Assembly (NCBI GenBank): GCA_905221605.1
Contig: CAJNDS010002120.1
Span: forward strand, 282,501-346,500
Source of the DNA: Symbiodinium natans
Taxonomy: Eukaryota; Sar; Dinophyceae; Suessiales; Symbiodiniaceae
DNA: 64,000 nucleotides
Reading direction: 5' to 3'
Shown piece by piece: positions 62,701-64,000 of the stretch. Both the position numbers and the translations under genes were made by a program. The notes under the pieces are model-generated. The model did no database searches. It saw nothing but the letters and a program-made list of their open reading frames with translations, and was not told the DNA's origin. Within the stretch, counting starts at the first letter, position 1; the number at the start of each line of letters is the position of its first letter.

Positions 62701-64000
62701 TACACGCAACGAAATCCAATTGTGTTTTGGTGCCTTGGCGCACGCACGTATGTGCCGGAGTGCAGTTCCACGTATTGAGGAGAGTGAGGCCGAAGTCCTG
62801 GAGTATTCCCAGAAAGTCATCTTCGTCAGGCGATCCCTCTACTTTGGCTACAACGGCACTACCTATCAATCCCCTCGAGGTTTTGATGGAGCAGTTGAAG
62901 TCTCCCGCAATGATCAAGTCGTTCCGTTGTGGACTCTTCATGATGCTAGACCGTATCGCATCCCAGATTGAGGCCCGAGCTTTCAGGTTCTCGGCTTTGT
63001 CAATGTTTGTCCTCCACACATGCTGGTAGACATTCAGAAGATCGGAGCCGTTCTGTTGGTGATGCAGTCGAACCGAGAGTACTCTGCCTTGCCTAAGAAC
63101 CCTGTAACTAACATTATCTTGCTTGCAGACATTCTGATGAATCAGAGTGGCAACTCCTGAGCATTTGTCTTTGCCTGTAGCCCCTGAGGAGACGACGAAC
63201 CAGGGGCCGGACGAGAAAGTGCGGCACCCCTCCTGTTTCCAGTGTGTTTCTTGCACGAACACAATGTCAAAGTCATCTGGTTTCTCACTTAACCATGACA
63301 TGAGTTCTTGCCAGGCCGCCTGCGACCCCCCGCTCATGTTCCAGGTGAGACATCTAAGGTGAGATGCTTTGTCAGATTTGGGATGCTTTGTGGGTTTAGC
63401 CGGCCGGTCATTCGGCCCCAGCTGGTGTATGCCCCCTGTGGTTTTTGTCAGTGTTTCCCTAGTGTACCATCTGCCCTTATAGTGAGTGCCGCCTGTGGCA
63501 TAGGCTCGTGCGCGAGCTCGTCGCAGCGATCTCTTGGCGATCCACCCGATGCTGTTGTGGTGATTACGTATTGCCTGGCCAGTGTCTTCGCCCATTCTAT
63601 TGGACTGTTGGGGCCGATGTTGTGTGGCTCCCACCACGGTACTGGAACCCGTGGTAACCCTCACGTCTGCTCGACCCCCATTTGCTGTCACGAAGCTTCC
63701 ACAAAGGATAAGAATCCACATCCAGAAGAGACTTCGAAAGCTTGGGGCCCAGCCGCTGGACTTGGGACCAGCGCGGCTCGGTGATGTGCGTCTGGCGGGC
63801 TCACCCCTCTGTGTTGTAAGTATTTTAGTAGTGCACGTGGCATGTGTGCTGATGATGTAGGGTCTCCTTCTGTAGCAACCTCTGATTCTCCTGGTGCAGA
63901 GCCATTTAGTTAGTCTATCTCTTTGCAACGATAGAAGCCTGCCTGCATAACCATACCCACCGACCAAAAACACTCCCAGCAGAAGAATGTGTCCCCATCT
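59738..64000 (-). CDS. LINE ORF2-like protein: AP endonuclease, reverse transcriptase, C2H2 fingers (5' partial)
   Basis: At least 1411 residues; the frame stays open to the window edge, so the true start is probably outside. Numbering is from the GTG at 63973. There is a hydrophobic patch near residues 82-97, then an endonuclease/exonuclease/phosphatase domain from about 206 (CLTWNMSGG, the metal-binding FVQETHW, and GDFNCS near 356). The reverse transcriptase follows: RPIGLSHPLSKS, then SLDLEGAFDN near 853 with the first catalytic Asp, GIKQGCTVAP, and FYADDALAAW near 944 with the YADD active site. The C-terminus has several Cys/His fingers (CPRCSQQF..HKAWKH near 1204, CAFCKFKY near 1258, CCVCKRWI..H near 1338, CPWC near 1388), probably for RNA or DNA binding. 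All main catalytic motifs look intact. The ORF ends at TAG 59738-59740, and the next ORF continues in the same frame. Confidence 0.9.
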   Translation of the reverse strand, partial: RWGHILLLGVFLVGGYGYAGRLLSLQRDRLTKWLCTRRIRGCYRRRPYIISTHATCTTKILTTQRGEPARRTSPSRAGPKSSGWAPSFRSLFWMWILILCGSFVTANGGRADVRVTTGSSTVVGATQHRPQQSNRMGEDTGQAIRNHHNSIGWIAKRSLRRARARAYATGGTHYKGRWYTRETLTKTTGGIHQLGPNDRPAKPTKHPKSDKASHLRCLTWNMSGGSQAAWQELMSWLSEKPDDFDIVFVQETHWKQEGCRTFSSGPWFVVSSGATGKDKCSGVATLIHQNVCKQDNVSYRVLRQGRVLSVRLHHQQNGSDLLNVYQHVWRTNIDKAENLKARASIWDAIRSSIMKSPQRNDLIIAGDFNCSIKTSRGLIGSAVVAKVEGSPDEDDFLGILQDFGLTLLNTWNCTPAHTCVRQGTKTQLDFVACRVQHATRTARHSRPMHQVALGKWKANHHIPVQAHIRRVAPCRLPNPVKPSMASRQCIQDSIAQADDRAKKLKHLIDADIQKLDPDLHLHSFTRQVDEIMKEHMQTVYPPEPEVDNRVSQNPQFKHTAKEMWAKYKEWKSTKANSLIETLRKWKKYTEFRVASKAMKQTAKKIKREKLQAVAEDLQVAAAKGDQRKVWMSARKLAPWKPFARTHIRSEKGEILTPKEQLAELIKHSRNKFCQGEDYLPNHRVTEPILVQAKDLVWALGKLPFRKGVPKMSAPAAVWRLCRDQVAKTLEPILMRSWGEDSLCVIPHVWKDTYLVWLPKPQKDPSRPSGLRPIGLSHPLSKSVCALLREHIRPLLEEALVTRPQFAYTAGRGVLDALLRVHNHLREARAYATLSKQSIYDLHAGATQVKCAGGICFSLDLEGAFDNVPRTALATSLRRLGVSETLVQLLMQFHFEARCHCSVGVHEDHVTTTRGIKQGCTVAPYLFVAHTIAIIDTPAERLGWDWVTQLFTFYADDALAAWTLKSAEDLLGAISGIQKVVQTFNDHGMTLSATKSVVLCHAKGADAIRILQKLKVFKDRLPHLAFMQHGEQILIPLRKTHQYLGTVISYRDAQEKTVQLRMRKARGQYSQLRKAINSRRVTHNRPRYQIWRAGVWSSAAHGLLAVGVRPTGRKHLRAMAARQMRAIAKKPAHLTLVTNEQIQKHLNAEDPLQALAHQGQRMHDALETVAAECPSDIRALPQVRAQLALAINSLHSMNAGEQLPEDKESDPYTCPRCSQQFRTITSLRQHKAWKHPEDKPELLNFDPANHALNGLPQCAFCKFKYGAWIGLKAHIEKGYCPVLYPECSTQGAAVGPEADTSANPKAPEEATANEPPPIAQKLVLDVARQQGWKSLLDADVVSSLKQHCCVCKRWIADPTALKRHIVRAHKDVWAVTANGKLEERCAQVKPRLLRNGICPWCDRSSPSRHYFQCNVIFQCAR

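Larger units (their letters stand above)
57990..64000 (-). mobile_element. LINE-type non-LTR retrotransposon with a downstream USP protease region (5' end beyond the window)
   Basis: Reading from the right edge leftwards on the minus strand, the element encodes an AP-type endonuclease, reverse transcriptase, C-terminal C2H2-like fingers, a basic accessory protein and a C19 ubiquitin-specific-protease-like region. The first ORF is still open at the window edge, so the 5' end is missing. The 3' end is not sharply defined. No poly(A) tail or target duplication was seen, and a 16-bp palindrome at 58005-58020 lies just past the last coding frame. The four coding blocks share strand and order and touch or overlap. 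They are separated by one in-frame TAG, one -1 shift and one +1 shift. The copy is therefore either decayed or uses recoding; the +1 break inside the USP region favours at least partial decay. Confidence 0.85.

Overview
This window reads as nuclear DNA of a dinoflagellate, most likely Symbiodiniaceae. The supporting signs are: more than 30 short interstitial arrays of the plant-type telomere repeat (CCCTAAA/TTTAGGG) in both orientations; a 15-nt exact match to the 3' part of the dinoflagellate trans-spliced leader; a candidate intron with a GC donor and a repeated GAAGGC at both boundaries; and dinoflagellate-style copia and LINE retroelements. Gene density is very low. Few host exons can be recognised, and most of the sequence is repeats or has no identifiable content. 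A 100-bp run of N (46564-46663) marks an assembly gap.

Layout. 1-6.5 kb: foldback and GA-rich repeats, telomere-like arrays and MITE-like palindromes. 6.6-10.2 kb: four abutting tandem-repeat arrays with periods of 42, 61, 74 and 14 bp. 10.2-20 kb: mostly anonymous, with many telomere-like arrays and microsatellites. 20.3-23.5 kb (minus strand): a decayed retroelement with a spliced-leader relic, a gag-like region and a methyltransferase-like domain. 23.7-29.7 kb: telomere-like arrays plus a two-exon fragment of a JmjC/cupin-8-like gene (minus). 31.7-37.9 kb: a complete but frame-broken Ty1/copia element (minus) with identical 112-bp LTRs and a CCAGT target duplication. 38-52 kb: anonymous sequence, CA/TG-rich repeats and MITE-like elements. 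52.4-54.4 kb (minus): exons of a proline-rich protein and a CCCH zinc-finger fragment. 58.0-64.0 kb (minus): a LINE-type element with endonuclease and reverse transcriptase, then a basic accessory ORF, then a ubiquitin-specific-protease (USP, C19) domain.

The most notable content is accessory enzymology carried by retroelements. The LINE carries a USP-like deubiquitinase region downstream of its RT. The copia element carries a cytosine-methyltransferase-like domain in front of its RT. The decayed element at 20-23 kb carries a second, different methyltransferase-like domain. In both the LINE and the copia element, two ORFs in one frame are separated by a single TAG in the context CGR-TAG-GAM. 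At least four groups of short palindromic elements (about 70-120 bp) are also present. All functional statements come from motif reading by eye, with no database search.
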